This document shows positions 27,918-36,086 of a DNA stretch of 64,000 nt, one piece after another (the stretch's first letter is position 1; every line of letters starts with the position of its first letter). Source of the stretch: Verrucomicrobiota bacterium (lineage in GTDB: Bacteria > Verrucomicrobiota > Verrucomicrobiia > JADLBR01); assembly GCA_029560585.1 (NCBI GenBank), contig JAKQKQ010000330.1, forward strand, positions 1 to 64,000, read 5' to 3'. A program made the translations under genes and the position numbers. The notes below the pieces were generated by a model. That model saw nothing but the letters and a program-made list of their open reading frames with translations, did no database searches and was not told the DNA's origin.

Positions 27918-28892
27918 ATGAAGGCTTCCATCATCATCCCGGTGCCCGCCATCAACGACTACATCCGCGAGGCCCTCCCGCACTACGCCGCCCTGACACA
28001 CCGCGAGTTCGAAATCCTCATCCTCCCAGACAACCCGCCAGCCGATCAGATCGCTGGCGCGCGCGTGATCGCCACGGGTCCCGTCGGCCCCGCCAAAAAA
28101 CGCGACATCGGCGCCGCCGCCGCATCGGGCGAGATCTTGGCCTTCATCGACGACGATGCCTATCCGGCCCCCGTATGGCTCGAGCACGCCCTCCGCCATT
28201 TCCAGGATCCTGTCATCGGCGCCGTCGGCGGCCCGGCCGTCACCCCGAAAAGCGACGCCTTCTGGCAGCGCGTCTCTGGCGCCACCTTCCTGAGCCGCCT
28301 CAGCGGCGGCTTTCCCGAACGCTATTGGCCCATCGGCAAGACCCGCGATATCGACGACTGGCCCACCGTCAACTTCCTCGTCCGCCGCGAACTCTTCGAC
28401 CGCCTCGGCGGCTTCGAGACTCGCCACTGGCCCGGCGAGGATACCCTCCTCTGCCTGAAGATCATCGAGGCCGGATTTCGCATCGTCTACGAGCCAGGCG
28501 CGATGGTCTGGCACCACCGCCGCGCCGATCTCAGAAAACACCTCGCCCAAGTCGCCAACTACGGCCTCCACCGGGGCCACTTCGCACGAAAGTATCCGCG
28601 CACCTCCCTCCGCCCCCTCTACCTCCTGCCCTCGCTCTGGGTCCTGTTCATATGCTTTAGCCTCATCGCCTGGCCCTTCCCGCCCCTTCGCCCCTGGATC
28701 GCCGTCGGCCTCGGCGCCTATGCGGCCGCGCTCGCGGTCGCCTCGTTTGACATATGGCGCCGCCAACGCCAGTTTTGGGTGGCGGTGGGGGCGATCACGT
28801 TTATCGTCCCCACCCACGTGGCCTACGGATTAGCATTCTTGATCGGAGCGGCAGCGCCAGAGATTGACACGCACAGGGAAAAGCAGGGATGA
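27918..28892 (+). CDS. Glycosyltransferase family 2 with C-terminal membrane helices
   Basis: A 324-residue GT-A fold enzyme. The nucleotide-sugar region is ASIIIPVPAINDYIREALPHY, the metal-binding motif is AFIDDDAYPAP, and the catalytic-loop region is FLVRRELFDRLGGFETRHWPGED. About three helices near the C-terminus (235-320) anchor it in the cytoplasmic membrane. The ATG at 27918 fits the family start; an ATG-like extension to 27855 adds 21 unconserved residues. Its stop overlaps the start of the radical SAM gene (ATGA at 28889), so the two are translationally coupled. Sugar donor and acceptor are unknown; it probably builds an exopolysaccharide or lipid-linked glycan. Confidence 0.85.
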   Translation: MKASIIIPVPAINDYIREALPHYAALTHREFEILILPDNPPADQIAGARVIATGPVGPAKKRDIGAAAASGEILAFIDDDAYPAPVWLEHALRHFQDPVIGAVGGPAVTPKSDAFWQRVSGATFLSRLSGGFPERYWPIGKTRDIDDWPTVNFLVRRELFDRLGGFETRHWPGEDTLLCLKIIEAGFRIVYEPGAMVWHHRRADLRKHLAQVANYGLHRGHFARKYPRTSLRPLYLLPSLWVLFICFSLIAWPFPPLRPWIAVGLGAYAAALAVASFDIWRRQRQFWVAVGAITFIVPTHVAYGLAFLIGAAAPEIDTHREKQG

Positions 28893-30355
28893 AAGTCGCC
28901 ATTTCTTATCCGCCCCTCGAATCGACGAAGGGGATCCCGCTTCTGTCCCAAAATCGTCAATTCCAGTGGTTCAACGCCCCGACGTACATCTACCCCGTCA
29001 TCCCCGCCACCGCCGCCACCCTGCTCCAGCGCGAGGGCCACGCCGTGGTCTGGGATGACGCCGTCGCCGAGGGCAAGAGCTTCGCGGATTGGGAGAGGTC
29101 GATCATCGATTCCGACGTCGAACTCGTCGCCATCGAGAGCAAGACCCCGGTCGTCAAGAAACACTGGCGCATCATCCGCGAGCTGAAGGATCGCAAGCCC
29201 TCGCTCACCACCGTGCTCATGGGAGACCACGTCACCGCCCTGCCGCACGAATCGATGGAAAACTGCCCCGTCGACTACATCGTCTCCGGCGGCGACTACG
29301 ACTTCTCGCTCCTCGCGCTCTGCGATCACCTGTCGGACAAGTCCAAACCCATGCCCCGCGGCGTCTATTACCGCGACGGTTCCCGCATCGCCGACACCGG
29401 CGCTTTCGCCCAGACCGGCGACTTGGCCACCTTGCCATGGATCGATCGCGACCTCACCAAGTGGCAGCTCTACGCCTACAAGAACGGAAATTACAAGTAT
29501 ACGCCCGGCACCTATACCATGGCCGGCCGCGACTGCTGGTGGCGCAAAGACGGCGGCTGCACCTTCTGCTCCTGGACGGTCATCTATCCCCAATTCCAGA
29601 AACGCACGCCCGAGGATCTCCTCAACGAGGTCGAGATGCTCGTGGAAAAATACGGCGTCCGCGAGATCTTCGATGACACCGGCACCTTCCCCTGCGGCAG
29701 CTTCCTCCAGGAATTCTGCGAGGGCATGCTCTCCCGCGGCCTCAACGGGCGGGTCCACATCGGCTGCAACATGAAGCCCGGCATCCTCAAGCCCAAGGAC
29801 TACGCGCTCATGGGCCGCGCGAACTTCCGCTTCATCCTCTTCGGCGTCGAGTCCGGCTGCGATGAGACCCTCGTGCGCCTCAACAAGGGCAACACGGTCC
29901 AGGACATCCGCGATGCCATGAAATGGGCCAAGGAGGGCGGCCTCGAGCCACACGTCACCTGCATGGTCGGCTACCCCTGGGAATCCCTCGCCGATGCCAA
30001 GAAAACCATCGCCCTCACCAAAGAGCTCTTCCAGAAGGGATACATCGACACCCTCCAGGCCACCATCTGCATCCCTTACGCCGGCACGCGCCTCTGGAAA
30101 GAGTGCCTCGCGAACGACTGGCTGCTGACGAAGGATTACGACGACTTCGACATGCGCAAGCAGGTCATGAAAAGCGAGTGCACCACCGAGCACGTCCGCC
30201 AATTCGCGCGCGAGCTATATTGGTCGTTCCTCTCAGTGCCCTTCATCATGGGCAAGTTGAAGAAGATCCGCACGCTGGACGACGTCAAGTTCCTCTTGCG
30301 CGCCGCCATACAGCTCGTCGGCCACATCCTGGATTTCCGCAAATCCCAGGCGTAG
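28889..30355 (+). CDS. B12-binding-domain radical SAM protein with Cx7Cx2C cluster motif
   Basis: A 488-residue enzyme. Residues about 1-155 form a cobalamin-binding Rossmann-like domain (PVIPATAATLLQREGHAVVW, VLMGDHVTALP, VDYIVSGGDYDF), without the classical DxHxxG loop. The radical SAM barrel starts near 205. Its cluster cysteines are Cys216, Cys224 and Cys227 in DCWWRKDGGCTFCSW, giving Cx7Cx2C rather than the usual Cx3Cx2C. The same wide spacing with a CWW start is known from B12-dependent radical SAM methyltransferases of peptide-maturation systems. Further landmarks are FGVESGCDETLVRLNKGN and CMVGYPWES. Coupled translation with a glycosyltransferase suggests modification (methylation or other) of a lipid or sugar. 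Confidence 0.85.
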   Translation: MKVAISYPPLESTKGIPLLSQNRQFQWFNAPTYIYPVIPATAATLLQREGHAVVWDDAVAEGKSFADWERSIIDSDVELVAIESKTPVVKKHWRIIRELKDRKPSLTTVLMGDHVTALPHESMENCPVDYIVSGGDYDFSLLALCDHLSDKSKPMPRGVYYRDGSRIADTGAFAQTGDLATLPWIDRDLTKWQLYAYKNGNYKYTPGTYTMAGRDCWWRKDGGCTFCSWTVIYPQFQKRTPEDLLNEVEMLVEKYGVREIFDDTGTFPCGSFLQEFCEGMLSRGLNGRVHIGCNMKPGILKPKDYALMGRANFRFILFGVESGCDETLVRLNKGNTVQDIRDAMKWAKEGGLEPHVTCMVGYPWESLADAKKTIALTKELFQKGYIDTLQATICIPYAGTRLWKECLANDWLLTKDYDDFDMRKQVMKSECTTEHVRQFARELYWSFLSVPFIMGKLKKIRTLDDVKFLLRAAIQLVGHILDFRKSQA

Positions 30356-30417
30356 GGAATACCTCCGACGGCGCGGATTCCCCGGATGGCGCTTTCCTGT
30401 TCAAAAAGGGGCGCGCC

Positions 30418-30579
30418 ATGCGGGCATCCTGGGGAGGGCCCGCGGCCTCGCGGGCCGGGTTGGCCCGGGTGTTGCGCGGCTGGTGAATCGCGGACGCCGG
30501 GGCCGGCGTCCGTCCCAACTGATACTGAGACGCCAGCGTGGAGGTGATGGTCTGGCGTTCTGAGAAAGCCTCGCCCCGG
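30418..30579. repeat. R4 inverted bracket repeat, left copy, containing R1 copy 3
   Basis: 30418-30464 is a perfect 47-base inverted match to 35972-36018, and 30527-30579 matches 35903-35955 in inverse orientation with about eight differences in 53. Between the two blocks this copy holds a complete R1 element (30432-30516: GGGAGGG, CCCGCGGCCTCGCGGG, GGACGCCGGGGCCGGCGTCC). It lies in the 258-base convergent spacer between the radical SAM gene and the glycosyltransferase at 30614. No gene is seen in the remainder of the spacer. Confidence 0.8.
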
Positions 30580-30613
30580 TGTCCGCGTGGAATCTTCAGG
30601 CCGATCCGCCGCC

Positions 30614-31762
30614 TCACCGAGCAGGCCCGAGCGCGGCGATCGCCGCATCGAAGACGCGCGTCCACGAGCGCCGTTCCGCAAAGGCGATGGCGCTGCGCCG
30701 GGCGGCAAGATAGCCAGGGCGATCCGCGAGCCACCGGCGGAGCGCTGCGGCGACAGGGGGAACCGAATACTCGACGAGCTGGCCGGCCCCGGCATGATCG
30801 ATCTGCCGGGCGGAGGCTGGCACATCGGTGATGAGGACCGGCAGGCCGCAGGCCATGTAGATCTGGGGTTTATTCGGATCGGCGTAGTAGGTGAAGCTCG
30901 TGGGGTCGGGCTCATACAGCGCCAAGCCAACACCCTGCCGCGCGAGGATGCTCTCCACCTCGGAATGGGATTCGATGTAGCCCCGAAAATCCACGCGGTC
31001 GGCGATGCCGAGGGCCACCGCCTTGGCCTTGAGATCTCCCAGGATGGGGCCATGGCCCAAGACCGTGAGGCGAAGCGACGGAAATTCCCCGCGCAGCGAC
31101 GCCACCAGTTCCAGGGCAAGCTCGAGCCCCTGGAAACGGCGGACGTGCCCGAGGTAGGCGAGATGCAGCGGATTTGCCTCGGCGTCCGGGCGCCGCGCGA
31201 TGTGCTCGAAGTCGCCCCCGGTTGGGACCGTGTCCGCCGGGGCAAGGCGGCGACCGCGAAAACGCTCCGAGCGGCGCGCCGTCATCCGATCCGAAAGCGC
31301 CCAGACCCTGTCGGAAAACCTGCAGGCGATGAAATCGAGCGCGTGGTAGATGGCGTTGAGAACCCGAGACGAGAATCTCCGGTCGGCGTAGTCGATCGAA
31401 TAGAACACCACCTTGCGGGTGCGGCCGAACGCGCGGAGAAGGATCGCCGGGAGAGCGTTGAGCGGATCGCAGGCGATCGCCAGGTCGAACGCCGGACCGC
31501 CCCGCAGGCCCCAGATAATCGTGAGCAGCACATCCTTGATGTAGAAGAGCGGCGATGGGCCCCGCCACCGGACGAATCTCCGGATCTCGGCATCGCCCGA
31601 ACCGGCCCCACCGGAGGGACGCTCGACCCACGAACGGGTATCCTCGCAATATGGGAACGGATGACTGATCAGGGTGACGTGATCGCCCCGACGCCGGAGA
31701 TATGCGGCCAGTTCCTGCGCCGGCCCATCCGTGAAATAGTGGGTTATGACGAGGGCGCGCAT
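30614..31762 (-). CDS. Glycosyltransferase family 4 (group 1)
   Basis: A 382-residue GT-B enzyme. The N-terminal acceptor domain starts RALVITHYFTDGPAQELAAYL, and the C-terminal donor domain contains LHLAYLGHVRRFQGLELALEL, the LTVLGHGPIL region and the EX7E-like stretch around VGLALYEPDPTSFTYY. It would transfer a sugar from a nucleotide donor at the inner face of the membrane. ATG 31762 shares its A with the TGA stop of the upstream GT2 gene (TGATG), so the two are translationally coupled; a longer reading to 31918 lies inside that upstream gene and is rejected. It is the last gene of the minus-strand block bracketed by R4. Confidence 0.85.
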   Translation of the reverse strand: MRALVITHYFTDGPAQELAAYLRRRGDHVTLISHPFPYCEDTRSWVERPSGGAGSGDAEIRRFVRWRGPSPLFYIKDVLLTIIWGLRGGPAFDLAIACDPLNALPAILLRAFGRTRKVVFYSIDYADRRFSSRVLNAIYHALDFIACRFSDRVWALSDRMTARRSERFRGRRLAPADTVPTGGDFEHIARRPDAEANPLHLAYLGHVRRFQGLELALELVASLRGEFPSLRLTVLGHGPILGDLKAKAVALGIADRVDFRGYIESHSEVESILARQGVGLALYEPDPTSFTYYADPNKPQIYMACGLPVLITDVPASARQIDHAGAGQLVEYSVPPVAAALRRWLADRPGYLAARRSAIAFAERRSWTRVFDAAIAALGPAR

Positions 31763-32757
31763 CAGCCGGAGCGCCTTTCGGGCCGGGGCCGCAGGAGTAC
31801 CCCCGCGGCATAGATCCAGAGCGTGGTCAGGCAAAGCGGCCAATGGAGGAACCAGGCGGGATCGGGCCGTTTCAGAAAACCGCGGGCCGATGTGGCGACG
31901 GCCGGTATGACAAGGCACGTGCTGGCGACGAAGCCCAGGAGGCCCCGCCGCGAATAGCTGCCGCCAAAATCGCCGCCCACGCGCCGCGACGAAAACGCGT
32001 AGTAATCCCGGATGCGGCGCCTCTGCTTGCGCACGAAATCACCGAATCGGGGGCAATACCAGTGCAGGATGTCGGTCTTGACCTTGGCCGCCAGGCGCGG
32101 CCGGGATGACGCGAGCCGCCGCGGCACATCGACATCGAAAAAATAGTCGGACGGCGGAAGCTCCTCGAGGACGCTGCGGCGATACACGGTGCCGTTGGCG
32201 CCAAGCGTCGGAATCCGTCCGCCCGGCCCGAGATCGATGGCGATCCAATCCCCCCTGTCGGACGCCTTGACGGGCAGGCCCGTCCAGCGCCCCGTCGCGT
32301 GATTGTGGCGATCGAAATTGCCGCAGTAATAGCAGAGCGGATCGTTGATGCCCATGAGGGCGCAGTAGCGGATGATCGGCGGGTCCGCCCGGTCCCAGTG
32401 GAAGTACAGGGGCTCGGTGAGCATCAGGTCGGGCGCCTGACGGAAGGGGGCGACCATGCGTCGCAACCAGTCGCGGCCCACGATGAAATTGTCGCTGTCG
32501 ATGAACGCGACGAACTCCCCGCGGGCGCGGCGGAGACCGACGGCCTTGGCGGCCTCGCCGGTACGAAGCGGATTGTCCAGTATGACGTCGGCACCGTAAC
32601 GCGCGGCGATGGCGCGGGTCTCGTCGGTCGAACCACCGTCGGCAACGATCAGTTCAAAGGCGCCGTCAAACTCCTGGCCGCGGATAGCCTCAAGGCAGCG
32701 AGCGAGCACCCCCGCGGAGTTGAGGGTGGGAACGATGACCGAAACGACGGGCGACAC
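31762..32757 (-). CDS. Glycosyltransferase family 2
   Basis: A 331-residue GT-A enzyme. It begins SPVVSVIVPTLNSAGVLARCL, with VADGGSTDETRAIA, the metal motif AFIDSDNFIVG and an acceptor region LGANGTVYRRSVLEELPPSD. Hydrophobic segments near the C-terminus (about 255-275 and 292-315) suggest membrane association. GTG 32757 is preferred because AAGGTGG lies five bases upstream and the resulting N-terminus matches the family; ATG 32784 or 32829 would add unconserved residues. It is coupled to the downstream GT4 gene by TGATG. A 138-base gap separates it from the sulfotransferase upstream. Confidence 0.85.
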   Translation of the reverse strand: MSPVVSVIVPTLNSAGVLARCLEAIRGQEFDGAFELIVADGGSTDETRAIAARYGADVILDNPLRTGEAAKAVGLRRARGEFVAFIDSDNFIVGRDWLRRMVAPFRQAPDLMLTEPLYFHWDRADPPIIRYCALMGINDPLCYYCGNFDRHNHATGRWTGLPVKASDRGDWIAIDLGPGGRIPTLGANGTVYRRSVLEELPPSDYFFDVDVPRRLASSRPRLAAKVKTDILHWYCPRFGDFVRKQRRRIRDYYAFSSRRVGGDFGGSYSRRGLLGFVASTCLVIPAVATSARGFLKRPDPAWFLHWPLCLTTLWIYAAGVLLRPRPERRSG

Positions 32758-32895
32758 GGAAGCCACCTTACAACCCCGCCGCATTTTGAAAAGTCTGGTG
32801 GACGGGCGAGCGACGCCGTGGTTCTCCAATAACCCAACCGGGGAGAGCCAGTCGTGGCGTCGACCGAGTGGGCCACATCCCCGATCGCGGGCCCG

Positions 32896-33678
32896 CTACG
32901 CAGGCCCCGTCTCCTCCAGCATCCACTCGAAGCGCGTGCCCCGCAGGCAGTCCCTCACATCCCCGTAGTTCTCGATCACCTCCCGCAACGGCCAAGGATT
33001 CGTCTTGGCGTATCGGACCTCCATCGGTTCTTCGGGAATGCCCAAGAAGTCGCATATTTTTCGCGCCGCAACCCGAGGATCGGCCGCAACATCCCGCTCA
33101 TACGTCAGGGCCACGTGCGGGCGTCCCTCGAGGAGCGCATCGAGCTCGGCCAGTTGCCGGTCGAAGATCTCCAGCGCCTCGATCAGCGGCCTCTCCACGC
33201 CGTCCACCTTCGTCCGGTTCGGATCGATCCACACGCGGGTCGGCGCCTGCGGCGTCTCCACCAAATGGAACCGGCCAATCGCCGAACCCACCCGACTTGA
33301 GATGATCTTGCGCAGCAGGTTCTCCCGCCGCAGGACTACGAAATGCCGACAGCCGTGCCGCTCCAGCAATAGCAGGAAATCCCGCACCCCGATCTTGAAC
33401 CGCTCGAGGTGCTGGAACTTCACCTCAAATCCGTAGAACTCCTTGCGGTGCTCGCGCTGCCTCGCGACCAAGAGACCTTCCGGTTCGACCGGCCATTCCC
33501 CTTTCGCCTTGGCGGGGATCCCGTTCCTCTGGTACGCAAGGGCCTTCCGATAGATCTCTCCCTCCCACGTCACCGGACTCTGCTGGTCGAGCAGGTCGCC
33601 GACGACGCGGCTGCCCGAGCGCCCCACGTGAAACATCACCACGGGTCGCGGTAATCTCGAATTCGTCACGCCGTCCAT
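32896..33678 (-). CDS. PAPS-dependent sulfotransferase (Stf0/LPS-sulfotransferase-like)
   Basis: A 260-residue protein. The 5'-phosphosulfate loop is visible as MFHVGRSGSRVVGDLL (about residues 15-30), and the 3'-phosphate region as FVVLRRENLLRKIISSRVG with its Arg/Ser pair. A C-terminal CDFLGIP motif is typical of sulfotransferases. It would transfer sulfate from 3'-phosphoadenylyl sulfate to a hydroxyl of a carbohydrate or lipid in the cytoplasm. ATG 33678 has a GGGGA eight bases upstream; a TTG at 33705 would overlap the GHL6-type gene, whose stop is at 33698. It lies between glycosyltransferases and a secreted hydrolase, implying a sulfated surface glycan. The pAp product could be recycled by the NrnA-like enzyme at 16.5 kb. 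Confidence 0.8.
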   Translation of the reverse strand: MDGVTNSRLPRPVVMFHVGRSGSRVVGDLLDQQSPVTWEGEIYRKALAYQRNGIPAKAKGEWPVEPEGLLVARQREHRKEFYGFEVKFQHLERFKIGVRDFLLLLERHGCRHFVVLRRENLLRKIISSRVGSAIGRFHLVETPQAPTRVWIDPNRTKVDGVERPLIEALEIFDRQLAELDALLEGRPHVALTYERDVAADPRVAARKICDFLGIPEEPMEVRYAKTNPWPLREVIENYGDVRDCLRGTRFEWMLEETGPA

Positions 33679-33697
33679 TTGGAGTTCCCCACCGGCT

Positions 33698-35836
33698 TCA
33701 CCCAACCTCGAAACTCACGATCTCATGTATCGGCACGCGGGGCACGGTGACCTCCGCACCCCCGCCCGCGACGGCCCGCACGGGCAGAGTCTTGCCCGCG
33801 ACGATGGCCCTGGAGACAGAGAATTTCGCCGGCGCCCGCAGTTGAATCGTCACGTCGGCCAACGGGATGGGATCCTCGTGCAGCACCGGGTGCTTCGGGG
33901 TGCCCCGCGTCGCGGAGAAATTGATCACGTGCACCAGCCATCGCTCGGGCCGACCTTCGCCGCGGGCCTGCCGCGTGACCGAGACCTCGGTGCTTAGGGG
34001 AGCGTCCGTCCACACCACCCGACTCGGCAGCACGGCGTCCAGCACGTGCCGGAAGGCCTCGCGATACACCCAGTAACCCTGGGAAAAATAGCTGCCGCCG
34101 AGCGGGAATCCGAACAGCCCCACGCGCCCGCTCACCGCCACCGCGGCGTAGTCCGTCGCGTGATCGAAAGGCGACTGCCGGTGGCTGGTGAAATGCTCGG
34201 CGCTCCGTTGGAAGAGCGGCTCCCCGAGCCGGGCAACCATCCGCGCCGGGCCCCCGATCCTCCATTGCGAGGCCCCCTCGTACAGCGCGTATTCGTACTT
34301 CGGGATCTCGCCAGTGAAATTCTCCTCCGGGATCATGTACGCCGGCTTGAATGGCGACATCCCGCCATACGTGAGCCCAACGGGTTCCAGCCAACTCTTC
34401 TCCTCACCGGCCAAGAGCCCCCCCTCGTGGCAGGCGATCACCGCACCGCCACCCTCGATGAACTTGCTCAATCTTCCCGCGATGTCCGGGCCAACCCTCA
34501 GTCCATCGGGGATCACGACCAGACCGTACCGCTCCCACGCGCCCTCCGGCTCCATCACGTCGAACTGAAGCCGTGACTCGATCATGAGCTTCGCGATGCC
34601 GTAGAGGCTCTCATCCTTGAGCAACCGCAAGGGCTCCGACCCGATCAGCATCGCCGCCTCCGCCACCGGTGCCGCCCCCTCCAGATAGGGCTCCAGCTGC
34701 TTGATCCTACCAAACGATTTTCCAATGACGTGATACACCGCCGGATCCAGGCGGCACGTGGGCGGCATCTGGTCTCCCACGTCACAGCGGCAGCCGAGCC
34801 CGATGATGCTCCCGAGTTCGGCGTCGAGCTGCTGGGGTAGCTTCAACCCGCCAAAATCGGCCCAAGCGGTATTGAAGCGCCCCGTCATGCCGTATGTCGT
34901 CACTCCAAAGGCGCGGTTGTATCTCCCCTGCAAGGGAAAATACCAGTAGCCCCAGCCTCCCGTCGGCAGGGCCTCCACATCCACATTATCCAGATAAGGG
35001 ACCCGGTCGCTCACGCGACTCAGTCCGATGTTGTTGAAGTCCACCTGGCAGCCCGGCCGCGCCGCCTTGCTCGCCGCATGCAGGCGCTTCAACAGCGCCA
35101 GGTGCAGCTCGTGCTTGTGCGCGCGCTGCGCCGCCGCGTCTTTCGGATCGGCCCCCCTCGCCTTCAGCTGTCTCAAGCACTCTGGGCAGAAGCACTCCGC
35201 GTCCTTCGGTTCCGACATGTCGAAGAACGTCCCGTCCAGTTCGTAGCGCGACAAGAACTCGGTGGCGTGGTCGCACATCGTCCGGACGAAATCCTCGTTC
35301 GCCGGACACAGCGCCGTCCATCCCGGCGTCTGCCCCTTCTTGGGCAGGTAGTTCGATCCGTCGCGCCGGATGAGCAGCCACTCGGGATGCGCGTTCGCCA
35401 TGTGATGATCCCACGTCGTGCAGTAGTACGCGAGCACCTGGATCTTCCGCTCCCGGCACGCCTTCACCTGTTCGCCCAAGAGATCGAAGGACAGCCCCGG
35501 ATGCACCGGGCCGTATTTCGATGGATAATAGAAATATCCGTGCATGTCTTTCGCGAACACCACCACCGCATTCACGTTCCCCGCCAGCAGCCGATCGCCG
35601 AATTCCCCCGCGTCAAACTTCTCCCCGATCTTGGGCTGGTGCTGCGAATTATGAAAATCAAGGTGTATTTTTCGCCAAGGCTTGCCCTTGGCCGCCGCCA
35701 GGCCGTCGTTGATCCAGAGCCGCATGCCGCCGCCGCCCTCAACCGGTTCGGCACCGGACCCCGACGATGGGCCATTCGCCAAGGCGCCCAGACCCAGCGC
35801 TGATAGAAACTCTCGCCGATCGATCGAGGTGCTCAT
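33698..35836 (-). CDS. Tat-exported GHL6-type glycoside hydrolase with beta-galactosidase trimerisation-like domain
   Basis: A 712-residue protein with a twin-arginine signal (DRREFLSALGLGAL, residues 6-19). The mature part begins with a TIM-barrel-like domain (about 45-390): KIHLDFHNSQHQPKIGEKF, VVVFAKDMHGYFYYPSKYG, LDGTFFDMSEPKDAECFC. This matches the hypothetical glycosyl hydrolase 6 type. An amidotransferase-like segment follows (about 410-640) with YGLVVIPDG and GGAVIACHEGG, resembling beta-galactosidase trimerisation domains. A FCPECL stretch near residue 235 may bind metal. No substrate is known. It is the first gene of the minus-strand glycan block and precedes the sulfotransferase by 20 bases. 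Confidence 0.75.
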   Translation of the reverse strand: MSTSIDRREFLSALGLGALANGPSSGSGAEPVEGGGGMRLWINDGLAAAKGKPWRKIHLDFHNSQHQPKIGEKFDAGEFGDRLLAGNVNAVVVFAKDMHGYFYYPSKYGPVHPGLSFDLLGEQVKACRERKIQVLAYYCTTWDHHMANAHPEWLLIRRDGSNYLPKKGQTPGWTALCPANEDFVRTMCDHATEFLSRYELDGTFFDMSEPKDAECFCPECLRQLKARGADPKDAAAQRAHKHELHLALLKRLHAASKAARPGCQVDFNNIGLSRVSDRVPYLDNVDVEALPTGGWGYWYFPLQGRYNRAFGVTTYGMTGRFNTAWADFGGLKLPQQLDAELGSIIGLGCRCDVGDQMPPTCRLDPAVYHVIGKSFGRIKQLEPYLEGAAPVAEAAMLIGSEPLRLLKDESLYGIAKLMIESRLQFDVMEPEGAWERYGLVVIPDGLRVGPDIAGRLSKFIEGGGAVIACHEGGLLAGEEKSWLEPVGLTYGGMSPFKPAYMIPEENFTGEIPKYEYALYEGASQWRIGGPARMVARLGEPLFQRSAEHFTSHRQSPFDHATDYAAVAVSGRVGLFGFPLGGSYFSQGYWVYREAFRHVLDAVLPSRVVWTDAPLSTEVSVTRQARGEGRPERWLVHVINFSATRGTPKHPVLHEDPIPLADVTIQLRAPAKFSVSRAIVAGKTLPVRAVAGGGAEVTVPRVPIHEIVSFEVG

Positions 35837-35902
35837 GGCTCCCGATATTGCATGATCCCGCACGCGGCAGGCAAGAAGCCACTCTGCGGTAAAGCACGGA
35901 GG

Positions 35903-36018
35903 CCGGGGCGAGTCTGCCTCAGAACTCCAGACCATCACCCCGGCGTTGGCGTCTCGCGGAGACGCCGCACAGCCAACCCGGCCCGCGAGGCCGCGGGCCC
36001 TCCCCAGGATGCCCGCAT
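35903..36018. repeat. R4 inverted bracket repeat, right copy
   Basis: Inverse counterpart of 30418-30579. Block 35972-36018 is identical over 47 bases and block 35903-35955 is similar over 53. The middle is shorter here: only one of the two R1 hairpins is kept (GGCCCGCGAGGCCGCGGGCC with CCCTCCC), and a small TCTCGCGGAGA palindrome replaces the other. It lies in the 250-base divergent spacer between the GHL6-type gene and the next ABC system. No other feature is seen in that spacer. Confidence 0.8.
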
Positions 36019-36086
36019 CAGCCGGGAGGCCGATCGGGGTCGATGCGTGACAGCCGAGACTTCTGCGTTAGATTCAAACACTACAT

